The notes beneath the pieces were generated by a model, which had not been told where the DNA came from, did no database searches, and saw only the letters and a list, made by a program, of their open reading frames with translations. A stretch of DNA of 64,000 nt from an uncultured Nocardioides sp. (GTDB lineage: Bacteria > Actinomycetota > Actinomycetes > Propionibacteriales > Nocardioidaceae): positions 1-64,000 of the forward strand of contig NZ_CANKZF010000004.1 in assembly GCF_947488515.1 (NCBI RefSeq), given 5' to 3'. A program made the position numbers and the translations under genes. Each line of letters starts with the position of its first letter. Position 1 is the stretch's first letter. Below, piece by piece: positions 49,672 to 59,390 of this stretch.

Positions 49672-52600
49672 ATGGCGGAGTCGAGGTCCCTCCTCCCGTG
49701 GCCCGTGCTCCGCCAGCTGACGAGTGGTGACCTCCTCGGACGCGGCAAGGCCGTGCGCTCGCGCCGCACCGACGAGGTCGAGCCGCGCACCACGACCGCC
49801 GACCGCGTCGCCCGCAGCGTGTGCCCCTACTGCGCCGTCGGGTGCGGGCAGAAGATCTTCGTCAAGGACGAGAAGATCGTGCAGATCGAGGGCGACCCCG
49901 ACAGCCCGGTCAACCGCGGCCGGCTGTGCCCCAAGGGCTCGGCCAGCAAGAACCTCGTCACGAGCAGCCTGCGCGAGACCACGGTCAAGTACCGCCGCCC
50001 CCACGGCACCGAGTGGGAGGAGCTCGACCTCACGACCGCCATGGAGATGGTGGCCGACCGGGTCGTGAAGTCGCGGCGCGACGCGTGGCAGGAGCTCGAC
50101 GAGAAGGACCGGCGGGTGCGCCGCACCATGGGCATCGCCAGCCTGGGTGGGGCGACGCTCGACAACGAGGAGAACTACCTCATCAAGAAGCTCTTCACCG
50201 CGATGGGCGCCATCCAGATCGAGAACCAGGCGCGTATTTGACACTCCGCCACCGTCCCCGGTCTGGGGACCAGCTTCGGACGCGGCGGCGCCACCGGCTA
50301 CACGGCTGACCTCGCCAACGCGGACTGCATCATCATCCAGGGCTCCAACATGGCCGAGGCCCACCCGGTGGGCTTCCAGTGGGTGGTGGAGGCGCAGCAG
50401 CGTGGCGCCAAGGTGATCCACGTCGACCCGCGGTTCACCCGCACCAGCGCGGTCGCGGACAAGCACGTCCCGATCCGCGTCGGCAGCGACATCGCGTTCC
50501 TCGGCGGCATCATCAGCTACGTCCTGGAGAACGGCCTCGACTTCCGCGACTACGTCGTCAACTACACCAACGCCGCGACGCTCGTCAGCGACAGGTTCGA
50601 GGACACCGACGACCTCGACGGGCTCTTCAGCGGCTTCGACCCCGACAAGCGCACCTACGACCCCACGAGCTGGCAGTACGACGTCGAGGACGGCCCGGGC
50701 GAGCAGAGCACGGCGCAGGCCGACGACTCCGAGGAGACCCAGGCACAGCGCGAGTCCGCGGCGGGCCTGCAGCACGAGGCCCATGGCATGCAGGTGGAGG
50801 GCAAGCCCCGGCGCGACGAGACGCTGCAGCACCCGCGCTGCGTCTACCAGGTGCTGCGTCGCCACTTCGCCCGCTACACGCCCGAGATGGTGGAGCAGAC
50901 CTGCGGCGTCAGCCAGGCCGACTTCCTCGAGGTGTGCCGGGCGTGGACGGAGAACTCCGGACGCGAGCGCACCACGGCGCTGGTCTACAGCGTCGGCTGG
51001 ACCCAGCACAGCGTCGGCGTGCAGTACATCCGCACCGGCGCGATCCTGCAGCTCCTGCTCGGCAACATGGGGCGCCCGGGCGGCGGTGTGATGGCGCTGC
51101 GCGGCCACGCGAGCATCCAGGGATCGACCGACATCCCCACCCTGTTCAACATCCTCCCGGGCTACCTGCCGATGCCCAACCCCGACCAGCACCCGACGCT
51201 GACCGACTACGTCGACAGCATCCGCAACCCCGGCAGCAAGGGCTTCTGGTCCAAGGCCGACGCCTACACGGTGAGCCTGCTCAAGGCCTACTGGGGCGAC
51301 GCGGCAACCCCTGACAACGACTTCTGCTTCGACTACCTGCCCAGGATCACCGGCGACCACGGCACCTACCGCACCGTGCTCGACATGATCGACGGCAAGG
51401 TGTCCGGCTACTTCCTGCTCGGCCAGAACCCCGCGGTCGGCTCGGCCCACGGCCGGGCCCAGCGGCTGGGCATGGCCAACCTCGACTGGCTCGTCGTGCG
51501 CGACCTCTTCGAGATCGAGAGCGCGTCGTTCTGGAAGGACTCACCCGAGGTCGCGACCGGCGAGATCGTGCCGGAGGAGTGCCGCACGGAGGTGTTCCTC
51601 TTCCCGGCGGCGTCCTACGCCGAGAAGGAGGGCACGTTCACCCAGACCCAGCGGATGCTGCAGTGGCGCGAGAAGGCGGTCGACCCGCCGGGCGACTGCC
51701 GCTCGGAGCTGTGGTTCTTCTACCACCTGGGCCGGATGGTGCGTGAGCGCCTGGCCGGGTCCACCGACGAGCGCGACCGGCCCGTGCTCGACCTGGCGTG
51801 GGACTACCCCGTGCACGACGAGGGCGCGCTCGGCACCGAGGGCGCGCAGGCCTGGGGCGAGCCCAGCGCCGAGGCGGTGCTGAAGGAGATCAACGGCTTC
51901 GACGTCGCGACCGGCCGCCCGCTGTCGTCGTTCGTGGAGATGAAGGCGGACGGCTCGACGGCCGGCGGCTGCTGGATCTACACCGGCGTCTTCGCCGACG
52001 GCGTCAACCAGGCCAACCGCCGGAAGTCGCGCCACGACCAGTCGTTCGTCGCGCCCGAGTGGGGCTGGGCGTGGCCGTTGAACCGCCGCATCCTCTACAA
52101 CCGCGCCTCGGCCGACCCCGAGGGCAGGCCGTGGAGCGAGCGCAAGGCCTTCGTCTGGTGGGACCCGGACAAGGGCGAGGCGGGGGAGTGGACCGGGCAC
52201 GACGTCCCCGACTTCGAGAAGACGAAGGCGCCGTCCTACCGGGCGCCCGAGGGGTCCGAGGGCGTCGAGGCCATCGAGGGCGTCGACCCGTTCATCATGC
52301 AGGGCGACGGGAAGGGCGCGCTCTACGCGCCGCAGGGCCTCATCGACGGACCGATGCCCACCCACTACGAGCCGGTCGAGTCGCCGTTCCGCAACCCGCT
52401 CTACGGGCAGCAGGCCAACCCGACGCGCAAGCAGTACCGCCGCGACGACAACCAGCTGAACCCGGCGCCCCCGGAGGAGCACAGCGACGTCTTCCCCTTC
52501 GTCTTCACCACCAGCCGGCTCACCGAGCACCACACGGCCGGTGGCATGAGCCGCTACCTCGAGCACCTCGCCGAGCTGCAGCCCGAGATGTTCGTGGAGG

Positions 52601-53043
52601 TGTCACCGGCGCTGGCGCGGGAGCAGGGCCTCGAGCACATGGGGTGGTGCCACGTCGTGACCGCCCGCTCGGCCGTCGAGGGCCGCGTGATGGTGACGGA
52701 GCGGCTGCGGCCGCTGCGGATCGAGGGTCGTACGGTTCACCAGGTGTGGATGCCCTACCACTGGGGCGGCGGTGGCCTCGTCACCGGCGACTCGGCCAAC
52801 GACCTGTTCGGCATCTCGCTCGACCCCAACGTCCTCATCCAGGAGAGCAAGGTCGGCACCTGCGACGTACGTCCGGGGCGGCGGCCCACCGGTGCCGCGC
52901 TGCGCGAGCTGGTCACCGACTACGCCCGACGGGCCGGGATCGTCGACGGCGTCCACCCCCGGGTCGTCACCGCGTCAGCAGACGCCCAGGCACGGTCGCT
53001 CGCGGCCGCCGAGACCAGCGACGACGACCAGGAGGGCCAGTGA
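49672..53043 (+). CDS. fdh: Formate dehydrogenase catalytic subunit, selenocysteine-containing
   Basis: The 1123-residue protein is read through UGA at 50239-50241 as selenocysteine 190. It has an N-terminal [4Fe-4S] motif (Cys51, 54, 58, 86), molybdopterin-oxidoreductase domains, and the C-terminal MGD-binding fold. Residue 190 falls exactly at the Mo/W ligand position, followed by HSATVPGLGTSFGRGG. Without recoding the gene would be split into two in-frame pieces. It oxidises formate to CO2, passing electrons to the Fe-S subunit coded next. There is no twin-arginine signal. GGAGG precedes the ATG. The stop overlaps the next start by four bases. Confidence 0.95.
50239..50270 (+). promoter_or_regulatory. 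UGA selenocysteine codon and bacterial SECIS hairpin
   Basis: TGA at 50239 is followed 12 bases later by a hairpin with arms GTCCCC (50254-50259) and GGGGAC (50265-50270) and loop GGTCT. The GGUCU apical loop is the same type that SelB reads in E. coli fdhF. It sits inside the coding sequence, as bacterial SECIS elements do. Confidence 0.92.
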
Positions 53044-53951
53044 TCGGCCGCAACAGTCTCTTCGGGCCGCTCGACCCGGCGCCCGACGCCGGCTACACCG
53101 ACGCACCCAAGCGCAAGGGCTTCTTCACCGACACCAGCGTCTGCATCGGCTGCAAGGCCTGCGAGGTGGCCTGCAAGGAGTGGAACGACGTCCCGGAGAA
53201 CCTCTTCGAGATGCTCGGCACGTCCTACGACAACAGCCACTCGCTCAACGCCAACCAGTGGCGCCACGTCGCGTTCATCGAGAAGCCCGCGTCGAAGCCC
53301 GCCGTCGACCTGGGGATGCCCTCGGTCGGCGCGCCGGTGAGCGAGGTGCACGAGGACGACAAGCCCGACTTCCAGTGGTTGATGTCGTCCGACGTGTGCA
53401 AGCACTGCACGCACGCCGCCTGCCTCGACGTGTGCCCGACGGGTTCGCTCTTCCGCAGCGAGTTCGGCACCGTCGTGGTGCAGGACGACATCTGCAACGG
53501 GTGCGGCTACTGCGTCGCCGCCTGCCCCTACGGCGTGATCGACCGCCGCCGCGGGCCCGAGGGCGACCCCAAGGTGGGCATCGCCCAGAAGTGCACGCTC
53601 TGCTACGACCGGCTCACCGACGGCCAGCGACCGGCCTGCGCGGCGGCGTGCCCGACCGAGTCCATCCAGTACGGCGACGTCGAGGAGCTGCGCGAGCGCG
53701 CCAACGCGCGGGTGGAGCTGCTCCACGAGCGCGGTGTGATGGACGCCCGGCTCTACGGCAACGACCCCGAGGACGGTGTCGGCGGCACGGGGGCGATGTT
53801 CCTGCTGCTAGACGAGCCGGAGGTCTACGGCCTGCCGCCCGACCCCGTCGTGACGACCAAGGACCTGCCGCGGATGTTCACCCGGGCCGGGATGGCGGGC
53901 ACCGCGCTGCTGGTGGGCGCGGCGCTGTCCTTCGTGAGGAGGCGACCGTGA
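53040..53951 (+). CDS. Formate dehydrogenase iron-sulfur subunit
   Basis: The 303-residue protein has four ferredoxin-type cysteine clusters (CIGCKACEVAC, CKHCTHAACLDVC, CNGCGYCVAAC, CTLC with CAAAC), enough for four [4Fe-4S] centres that carry electrons from the catalytic subunit to the membrane. A C-terminal hydrophobic helix (about 282-297, AGMAGTALLVGAALSF) followed by RRR anchors it. The GTG start overlaps the fdh stop by four bases, and its stop overlaps the NrfD-type gene by three. Confidence 0.94.
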   Translation: MIGRNSLFGPLDPAPDAGYTDAPKRKGFFTDTSVCIGCKACEVACKEWNDVPENLFEMLGTSYDNSHSLNANQWRHVAFIEKPASKPAVDLGMPSVGAPVSEVHEDDKPDFQWLMSSDVCKHCTHAACLDVCPTGSLFRSEFGTVVVQDDICNGCGYCVAACPYGVIDRRRGPEGDPKVGIAQKCTLCYDRLTDGQRPACAAACPTESIQYGDVEELRERANARVELLHERGVMDARLYGNDPEDGVGGTGAMFLLLDEPEVYGLPPDPVVTTKDLPRMFTRAGMAGTALLVGAALSFVRRRP

Positions 53952-54991
53952 GCGGGTCGACGGACCGCCCCGGCTCCGGGGCCGAGGTCCAGCACGGCGG
54001 CAGTCCCGGCCGCTCGCGGGGCAGCTCGCGGGGCGGCGACCGGGTGATGGTGCCCGAGGCCGACTTCACCTCCTACTACGGCCGGCCGATCGTCAAGGCC
54101 GCCCCGTGGGAGCGCGACATCGCCTACTACCTCTTCACCGGGGGTGTCGCCGCCGGCTCCTCGCTCCTCGCGGGCGGGGCCGACCTGACCGACCGACCCG
54201 GGCTGCGTCGTGCGGGCCGGATCGGCTCGCTCATCGCGCTGCTGCTCAGCGTCGTCGCCCTGGTGCACGACCTCGGCAAGCCCAGCCGGTTCCTCAACAT
54301 GCTGCGCGTGGTGAAGCTGACCTCGCCGATGTCGGTCGGCACGTGGATCCTCACCCTGCACGCGCCGTTCGCCGGCCTGGCCTCCGCGGCCGAGCTCGTG
54401 GGCATGCTGCCCACCCCCTGGCAGCGCGGACCGGTGCGCCTGCTGCTGCGGCTCGGACGTCCGGCAGGCCTGGTCGGGGCCGTGACCGCCCCGCCGGTGG
54501 CGGCGTACACTGCGGTGCTGCTCTCCGACACCGCCACCCCGGCGTGGCACTCGGCCCACGAGGAGCTCCCCTTCGTCTTCTGCGGCTCTGCCGCTGCGGC
54601 GTCGGGCGGGTGGGCGATGGCCACCGCGCCCGTCGCCGAGGCCGGACCGGCCCGCGCCTTCGCCGTCGGCGGTGCCGCCGTCGAGCTGCTGATGGCCCAC
54701 CGGATGGAGTCGTCGATGGGCCTGTCCGCCGAGCTGATGCACACCGGTAAGGCCGGCACGCTGATGCGGGCCAGCAAGGTGCTGACCGCGGCCGGTGCCG
54801 CCGGAGCCCTCCTCGGCGGCCGCAGCCGCCTGCTCTCCGTCGTCTCGGGCACCGCGTTGATGGCCGGCTCGCTCTGCACCCGCCTGGGTGTCTACGAGGC
54901 CGGGATGGCCTCGGCCAGGGACCCGAAGTACACGGTGGTGCCGCAGCGCGAGCGGGTCGAGCGCGGCGAACAGGTGCGCTACCAGGGCTGA
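53948..54991 (+). CDS. NrfD/PsrC-type membrane subunit of formate dehydrogenase
   Basis: The 347-residue protein has about eight helices from residue 55 on and the NrfD features ERDIAYYLFTGGVAAGS and DLGKPSRFLNMLRVVKLTSPMSVG, the second quoted only in part (DLGKPSRFLNML, TSPMSVG). NrfD-type subunits pass electrons to quinone without heme. Its 40-residue N-terminal leader is polar and Gly/Ser-rich. The GTG start overlaps the Fe-S subunit stop. This makes formate oxidation feed the menaquinone pool. Confidence 0.92.
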   Translation: MSGSTDRPGSGAEVQHGGSPGRSRGSSRGGDRVMVPEADFTSYYGRPIVKAAPWERDIAYYLFTGGVAAGSSLLAGGADLTDRPGLRRAGRIGSLIALLLSVVALVHDLGKPSRFLNMLRVVKLTSPMSVGTWILTLHAPFAGLASAAELVGMLPTPWQRGPVRLLLRLGRPAGLVGAVTAPPVAAYTAVLLSDTATPAWHSAHEELPFVFCGSAAAASGGWAMATAPVAEAGPARAFAVGGAAVELLMAHRMESSMGLSAELMHTGKAGTLMRASKVLTAAGAAGALLGGRSRLLSVVSGTALMAGSLCTRLGVYEAGMASARDPKYTVVPQRERVERGEQVRYQG

Positions 54992-55042
54992 ACCGCAGGT
55001 CGTCCGGGACGTCGACCACACCTGACCTGCGAGACTTCCCCC

Positions 55043-55606
55043 ATGCCGACCACGACCCGCGAGCGCATCGTCGCCGCGGCCGTGGAGATGACCACCTCGT
55101 CGGGCTGGGCGGCGGTGACGATGGGCCGGCTCGCCGACGCGGCCGGGGTGAGCCGGCAGACCGTCTACAACGAGGTCGGCTCCAAGCCGGCGCTGGCCGA
55201 GACGATGATCCTCGAGGAGCTGACGCGCTTCCTGCAGGTCGTCGAGCAGGCCTTCGACGCCGAGCCCGACGACCTGACCCGTGCCATCGAGCGCGCGGTC
55301 ACCGACGTCCTGACCTACGCCAGCGCCAACAAGCTGCTGCACGCCGTCGTCAGCGCGACCCATGGCGCCGACACCGAGCTGCTGCCCCTGCTGACGACCA
55401 ACGCCGGCTCGCTGCTCGGCGCGGCCAAGGAGGTCGTCAGCGCACGTGTGGCGCCGTACGCCCCCGGGATCGACGCGGAGCACCTCGACCCGGCCATCGA
55501 CATGGTCGTGCGCGTCGTGCTGAGCCACGTCATGCAGCCGTCGGGATCGCCCGAGCGCACGGGCGCCGACATCGCCTGGCTTGCCGGCCAGGTCCTGCGC
55601 GGCTGA
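55043..55606 (+). CDS. TetR-family transcriptional regulator
   Basis: The 187-residue protein has an N-terminal helix-turn-helix (about 8-55, RERIVAAAVEMT, LADAAGVSRQTVYNEVGSK) and a ligand domain of the TetR_C type. It is co-directional with the MFS exporter 52 bases downstream, which it probably represses. It could instead control the formate dehydrogenase or the distant alkB operator; no matching palindrome was found next to it. The start is ATG at 55043. Confidence 0.92.
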   Translation: MPTTTRERIVAAAVEMTTSSGWAAVTMGRLADAAGVSRQTVYNEVGSKPALAETMILEELTRFLQVVEQAFDAEPDDLTRAIERAVTDVLTYASANKLLHAVVSATHGADTELLPLLTTNAGSLLGAAKEVVSARVAPYAPGIDAEHLDPAIDMVVRVVLSHVMQPSGSPERTGADIAWLAGQVLRG

Positions 55607-55658
55607 GCGGTCCGCGCTCCGCGACGTCGCCGATCCCGCCGAGCCCTAGGGTGGGCGC

Positions 55659-57047
55659 GTGAGCGGAGTCGTCTGGGGTACGCCGACCGCGCGGGGGATC
55701 GTGGCTGCGGCCACCCTCGGGTCGGGGCTGACGCTGCTCGACGGCACGGTGGTCAACGTCGCGCTGCGATCGATCGGCGCCGACCTCGACGCGTCGCTGG
55801 CGCAGCTGCAGTGGATCACCAACGGCTACTTCCTCTCGATGGCCTCGCTGATCCTCATCGGGGGGTCGCTCGGCGATCGGCTGGGCCGGCGGCGGGTCTT
55901 CGTCATCGGCACGATCTGGTTCGCGCTGGCGTCCCTGATGTGCGGCCTGGCGCCGAACGCCGAGGTGCTGATCGCGGCGCGGGTGCTGCAGGGCATCGGC
56001 GGCGCGCTCCTCACGCCCGGCAGCCTGGCGATGATCCAGGGAGCGTTCCGCTCGGAGGACCGGAGCCGGGCCATCGGCGCCTGGTCGGGCCTCGGCGGCA
56101 TCGCCGCGGCGCTCGGACCGCTGGTCGGCGGGCTGCTCGTCGACCACGCCTCGTGGCGGTGGATCTTCCTGATCAACCTCCCGCTCGCGGTCCTGACCGT
56201 GTGGCTGGCGCACCGGTGGGTGCCCGAGACGCGCGACCCACGCACGCACGGGCGCTTCGACATCCCCGGGGCGACGCTCGCCTCGCTCTCGCTCGCCTGC
56301 CTCACCTGGGCGCTGACCGATGCCGGAGGGCCGGTGACGCTGTGGGCGGCCGGCGGGGCGCTGGTCTCGGCGGTCGCGTTCGTGGTGGTCGAGCGCCGCT
56401 CGCGCGGGCCGATGGTGCCGCTCGGCCTCTTCCACGACCGCACCTTCAGCGCGGCCAACCTGATGACGCTGCTCGTCTACGCCGCGCTAGGCGCCATCTT
56501 GTTCTTCCTCGTGCTGCAGCTGCAGACCGTCGGTGGCTACAACGCCCTCGAGGCCGGGCTGGCCACCTTGCCGATCACCATCTGCATGCTCCTCCTCGCC
56601 TCGCGCGGCGGCGCCCTCGGCGAGCGGATCGGACCACGGATCCCGATGACGTTCGGTCCGCTGGTGATGGCGGTCGGGACGTTGTGGCTGCTCCGCGTCG
56701 GTCCCGACGTCTCGTGGTGGCGCGACGTCGCTCCGGGGCTCACCGTCTTCGGGCTCGGCCTCGCGCTCATGGTCGCCCCGCTCACCGCGACCGTCCTGGC
56801 TGCCGCACCCGACGAGGAGGCCGGCATCGCCAGCGGCATCAACAACGCCGTCGCCCGCGCCGGCTCCCTGCTCGCGGTCGCGGCGCTGCCCACGGCGGTC
56901 GGCCTCGCGGGCGACGACTACCGCGACCCGGCGGCGTTCGACACGGCGTACGCCACCGCGATGATCGCCTGCGCGGCGCTGCTCGCCCTGGGCGGGCTGA
57001 TCTCGTGGTTCACGATCCCCAGCCGCGTCCAGACACCGACTGCCTAG
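55659..57047 (+). CDS. MFS drug exporter (EmrB/QacA-like)
   Basis: The 462-residue protein has 13-14 helices and DHA2-family motifs: LDGTVVNVAL in helix 1, GGSLGDRLGRRRVF (motif A), and the motif C GLGGIAAALGPLVGG. It should export cationic or hydrophobic drugs with the proton gradient. The GTG start at 55659 follows the TetR gene, its likely repressor. The peptidase lipoprotein follows nine bases after the stop. Confidence 0.92.
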   Translation: MSGVVWGTPTARGIVAAATLGSGLTLLDGTVVNVALRSIGADLDASLAQLQWITNGYFLSMASLILIGGSLGDRLGRRRVFVIGTIWFALASLMCGLAPNAEVLIAARVLQGIGGALLTPGSLAMIQGAFRSEDRSRAIGAWSGLGGIAAALGPLVGGLLVDHASWRWIFLINLPLAVLTVWLAHRWVPETRDPRTHGRFDIPGATLASLSLACLTWALTDAGGPVTLWAAGGALVSAVAFVVVERRSRGPMVPLGLFHDRTFSAANLMTLLVYAALGAILFFLVLQLQTVGGYNALEAGLATLPITICMLLLASRGGALGERIGPRIPMTFGPLVMAVGTLWLLRVGPDVSWWRDVAPGLTVFGLGLALMVAPLTATVLAAAPDEEAGIASGINNAVARAGSLLAVAALPTAVGLAGDDYRDPAAFDTAYATAMIACAALLALGGLISWFTIPSRVQTPTA

Positions 57048-57056
57048 GGTCGGGGC

Positions 57057-58274
57057 GTGGGCGTACGACGAGGGGCGGGGGTGGCGGCGACAGCCGTCCT
57101 GCTCGTGCTGCTCGCCGCGTGCAGCGAGCCGGCCGCGCGCGAGGAGCCGGACCCGGCGCCGAGCCCGACCGCCACGCCGACCGGGCCGACGGGGAAGGCC
57201 TCGACGGTGCCCGTGGCCGACCCCGCCCACGCGGTCGACCCGCCCGGTGAGCGCGACGGGCGGCTGTGGAGCGCCGACATCCTCGTGCAGTGGGACAAGA
57301 CGATCGACGACGAGCTGCTCGAGAAGATCGAGGCCCTGGAGGGCGTGGCCCACACCGAGCGCATCGGGCTGGGCCAGGTCAGCCTGGAGAACCGCGTGCT
57401 CACCGTCGCCTCGGTCGACCCGGGCCGCTACCGCAACTTCACCCAGGCGCAGGTGGCCGACTTCCAGGAGGCGTGGGACCGCGTCGCCGGCGGCGAGCTG
57501 GCCATCGACCGCACCGTGGCCAAGCGGTTGGCCGACAAGGCGGGGATGATCCGGCTCGGTCCCGAGGACGACGCGCCCGAGCTGCACGTGGGTGCGTACA
57601 CACCGCAGGTCCCGACCATCGACATGGTGGTCAACACGGCGTGGGCCGACGACATCGAGATGGCCACCGACAACGGGCTGCTGATCTCCACCGACCGCAA
57701 GACGCCGGCGAGCATCCGCAAGCCGCTCGAGCGGCTGGTCGGCAAGGACGCGTCGGTGCAGATGCTCGACGTCGCCTCCCGCATCGGCCTCGACCCCGAC
57801 GCGAAGCTCACCGCCGTCCCGACCGGCGGCACGCTCGGCAGCGTCGTCGGGACCTTCCGCTACCGCGTCCTCGGCGGCGGCCGCATCGCCCCCGACCCGG
57901 CGTGGGTGTCGGCCAACATCCGCACCGAGGTGGTGCCGATCCTCGGCAGCGTCACCTGCCACCAGGACCTCTTCCCACAGCTGCGCGCGGCGCTGCTCGA
58001 GGTGCAGCAGCGGGGGCTGGCCGACGCGATCGACCCCGGCCAGTACGCCGGCTGCTACTACCCGCGCTTCATCGCCGACACGACCACGCTCTCCAACCAC
58101 TCCTTCGGCCTCGCCCTCGACCTCAACACCCGCGGCAACCAGCGCGGCACGGTCGGCGAGATCGACCGCGACGTGGTCGCGATCTTCAAGACCTGGGGCT
58201 TCGCCTGGGGCGGCGACTGGCGCTGGACCGACCCCATGCACTTCGAGCTGGCCGAGGTCAAGGCCGTCGGCTGA
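57057..58274 (+). CDS. M15-family D-Ala-D-Ala carboxypeptidase-like lipoprotein
   Basis: The 405-residue protein has a lipobox (LLAAC, Cys22), a Pro/Thr-rich linker, an N-terminal globular part of about 200 residues without a family I recognise, and a C-terminal M15 domain. The zinc ligands are His348 and Asp355 in SNHSFGLALDLN and His395 in DPMHFEL. It should trim peptidoglycan peptides outside the membrane. The start is GTG at 57057. It follows the MFS gene closely but no functional link is evident. Confidence 0.88.
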   Translation: MGVRRGAGVAATAVLLVLLAACSEPAAREEPDPAPSPTATPTGPTGKASTVPVADPAHAVDPPGERDGRLWSADILVQWDKTIDDELLEKIEALEGVAHTERIGLGQVSLENRVLTVASVDPGRYRNFTQAQVADFQEAWDRVAGGELAIDRTVAKRLADKAGMIRLGPEDDAPELHVGAYTPQVPTIDMVVNTAWADDIEMATDNGLLISTDRKTPASIRKPLERLVGKDASVQMLDVASRIGLDPDAKLTAVPTGGTLGSVVGTFRYRVLGGGRIAPDPAWVSANIRTEVVPILGSVTCHQDLFPQLRAALLEVQQRGLADAIDPGQYAGCYYPRFIADTTTLSNHSFGLALDLNTRGNQRGTVGEIDRDVVAIFKTWGFAWGGDWRWTDPMHFELAEVKAVG

Positions 58275-58275
58275 G

Positions 58276-58368
58276 GTAGTCCAGTGAGGAATGGTCGCCC
58301 GTCCGGGGTAGTCCAGTGAGGGATGGTCGCCGGGAGGCCTGCCCCACGACCATCGCCCACTGGACTAC
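58276..58368. repeat. Family B extragenic palindrome, copy 1
   Basis: GTAGTCCAGTGAGGAATGG (58276) and GTAGTCCAGTGAGGGATGG (58308) are direct copies. The second pairs with CGACCATCGCCCACTGGACTAC (written as 58347-58368; 20 of 22 match). The motif recurs at 63854-63918. Confidence 0.78.
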
Positions 58369-58382
58369 GTAGGCTGCGGCGC

Positions 58383-59360
58383 ATGAAGGCAGTCCAGGTC
58401 GTCACGCTCAGCGGTCCGTCCGCCATCGAGGTGCGCGAGGTCGACCCGCCCACCCCGGGCCACAACGACGTCCTGGTCGAGGTGCACAGCGTCGGTGTCG
58501 CGTTCCCCGACCTGCTGCTGAGCCGTGGCGAGTACCAGTTCAAGCCCGAGCCGCCCTTCACGCTCGGCGTCGACTTCGCCGGCGTCGTCCTCGACCCGGG
58601 CTCCCCGGAGTCGAGCGCGTTCACCGTCGGTCAGCGCGTGGCCGGGGTGAACCTCAACGGCGGGGCGGCCGAGCAGGTCGCCAACCCGGCGATCTTCACG
58701 TTCGCGCTGCCCGACGCGATGTCGTACGACGAGGGGGCGGCGCTGCCGATGAACTACCTGACCGCCCTGTTCGCGCTCGAGGAGCGCGGGGGCCTGCGCG
58801 AGGGCGAGACGGTCCTCGTCCACGGCGCTGCCGGTGGGGTCGGCACCGCCACCCTGCAGGTGGCCAAGGGCCTCGGCGCGCGGACGATCGCGGTGGTCAG
58901 CACCGAGGAGAAGGCCGCGTTCGCGCGGGCCGCGGGCGCCGACGAGGCCGTGGTCGGACCGGACTTCAAGGACGCCGTCAAGGAGCTCACCGGCGGCCGC
59001 GGGGTCGACGTCGTCCTCGACGTGGTGGGCGGCGACGCCTTCACCGACTCCCTGCGCTGCCTCGCCGAGCAGGGCCGGATCCTGGTCGTCGGCTTCGCCT
59101 CCGGGCAGGGCATCCCGGAGGTCAAGGTCAACCGGCTGCTGCTCGGCAACACCGACGTCCGCGGCGTCGGCTGGGGGGCGTACGCCATGACCCGGCCCGG
59201 CTACATGCAGCAGCAGTGGCACCGTCTGGTCCCGATGATCGAGTCGGGTGTCGTGAAGCCGCCGGTCGGCGCGACGTACGACCTGGCCGGCTTCGGCCGG
59301 GCGCTGGTCGACATGGACGAGCGACGCACGCTCGGCAAGTCGGTCGTGCACGTGCGCTGA
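58383..59360 (+). CDS. Zinc-free NADPH:quinone oxidoreductase
   Basis: The 325-residue protein belongs to the medium-chain dehydrogenase family, with GVDFAGVV, LPMNYLTALFALEERGGL and the cofactor loop VHGAAGGVGTA. The zinc-binding cysteines of alcohol dehydrogenases are missing, so it is of quinone-reductase type. It reduces quinones or enones with NADPH in the cytoplasm. The ATG at 58383 lies 15 bases after the palindrome at 58276-58368, which must be part of its leader or promoter. Confidence 0.92.
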   Translation: MKAVQVVTLSGPSAIEVREVDPPTPGHNDVLVEVHSVGVAFPDLLLSRGEYQFKPEPPFTLGVDFAGVVLDPGSPESSAFTVGQRVAGVNLNGGAAEQVANPAIFTFALPDAMSYDEGAALPMNYLTALFALEERGGLREGETVLVHGAAGGVGTATLQVAKGLGARTIAVVSTEEKAAFARAAGADEAVVGPDFKDAVKELTGGRGVDVVLDVVGGDAFTDSLRCLAEQGRILVVGFASGQGIPEVKVNRLLLGNTDVRGVGWGAYAMTRPGYMQQQWHRLVPMIESGVVKPPVGATYDLAGFGRALVDMDERRTLGKSVVHVR

Positions 59361-59390
59361 CGCTGGGACCGCGGCGTTAGGGTCGACCGC

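Noticed and set aside
50239..50241. In-frame TGA as a nonsense mutation making fdh a pseudogene
   Set aside because: The frame is unbroken on both sides, homology continues, a SECIS hairpin follows and all four sel genes are adjacent, so recoding explains it better.
55043..55606. TetR protein as the proven alkB regulator
   Set aside because: It lies 11 kb away beside an MFS exporter, and no alkB-type palindrome occurs next to it; mentioned only as a candidate.
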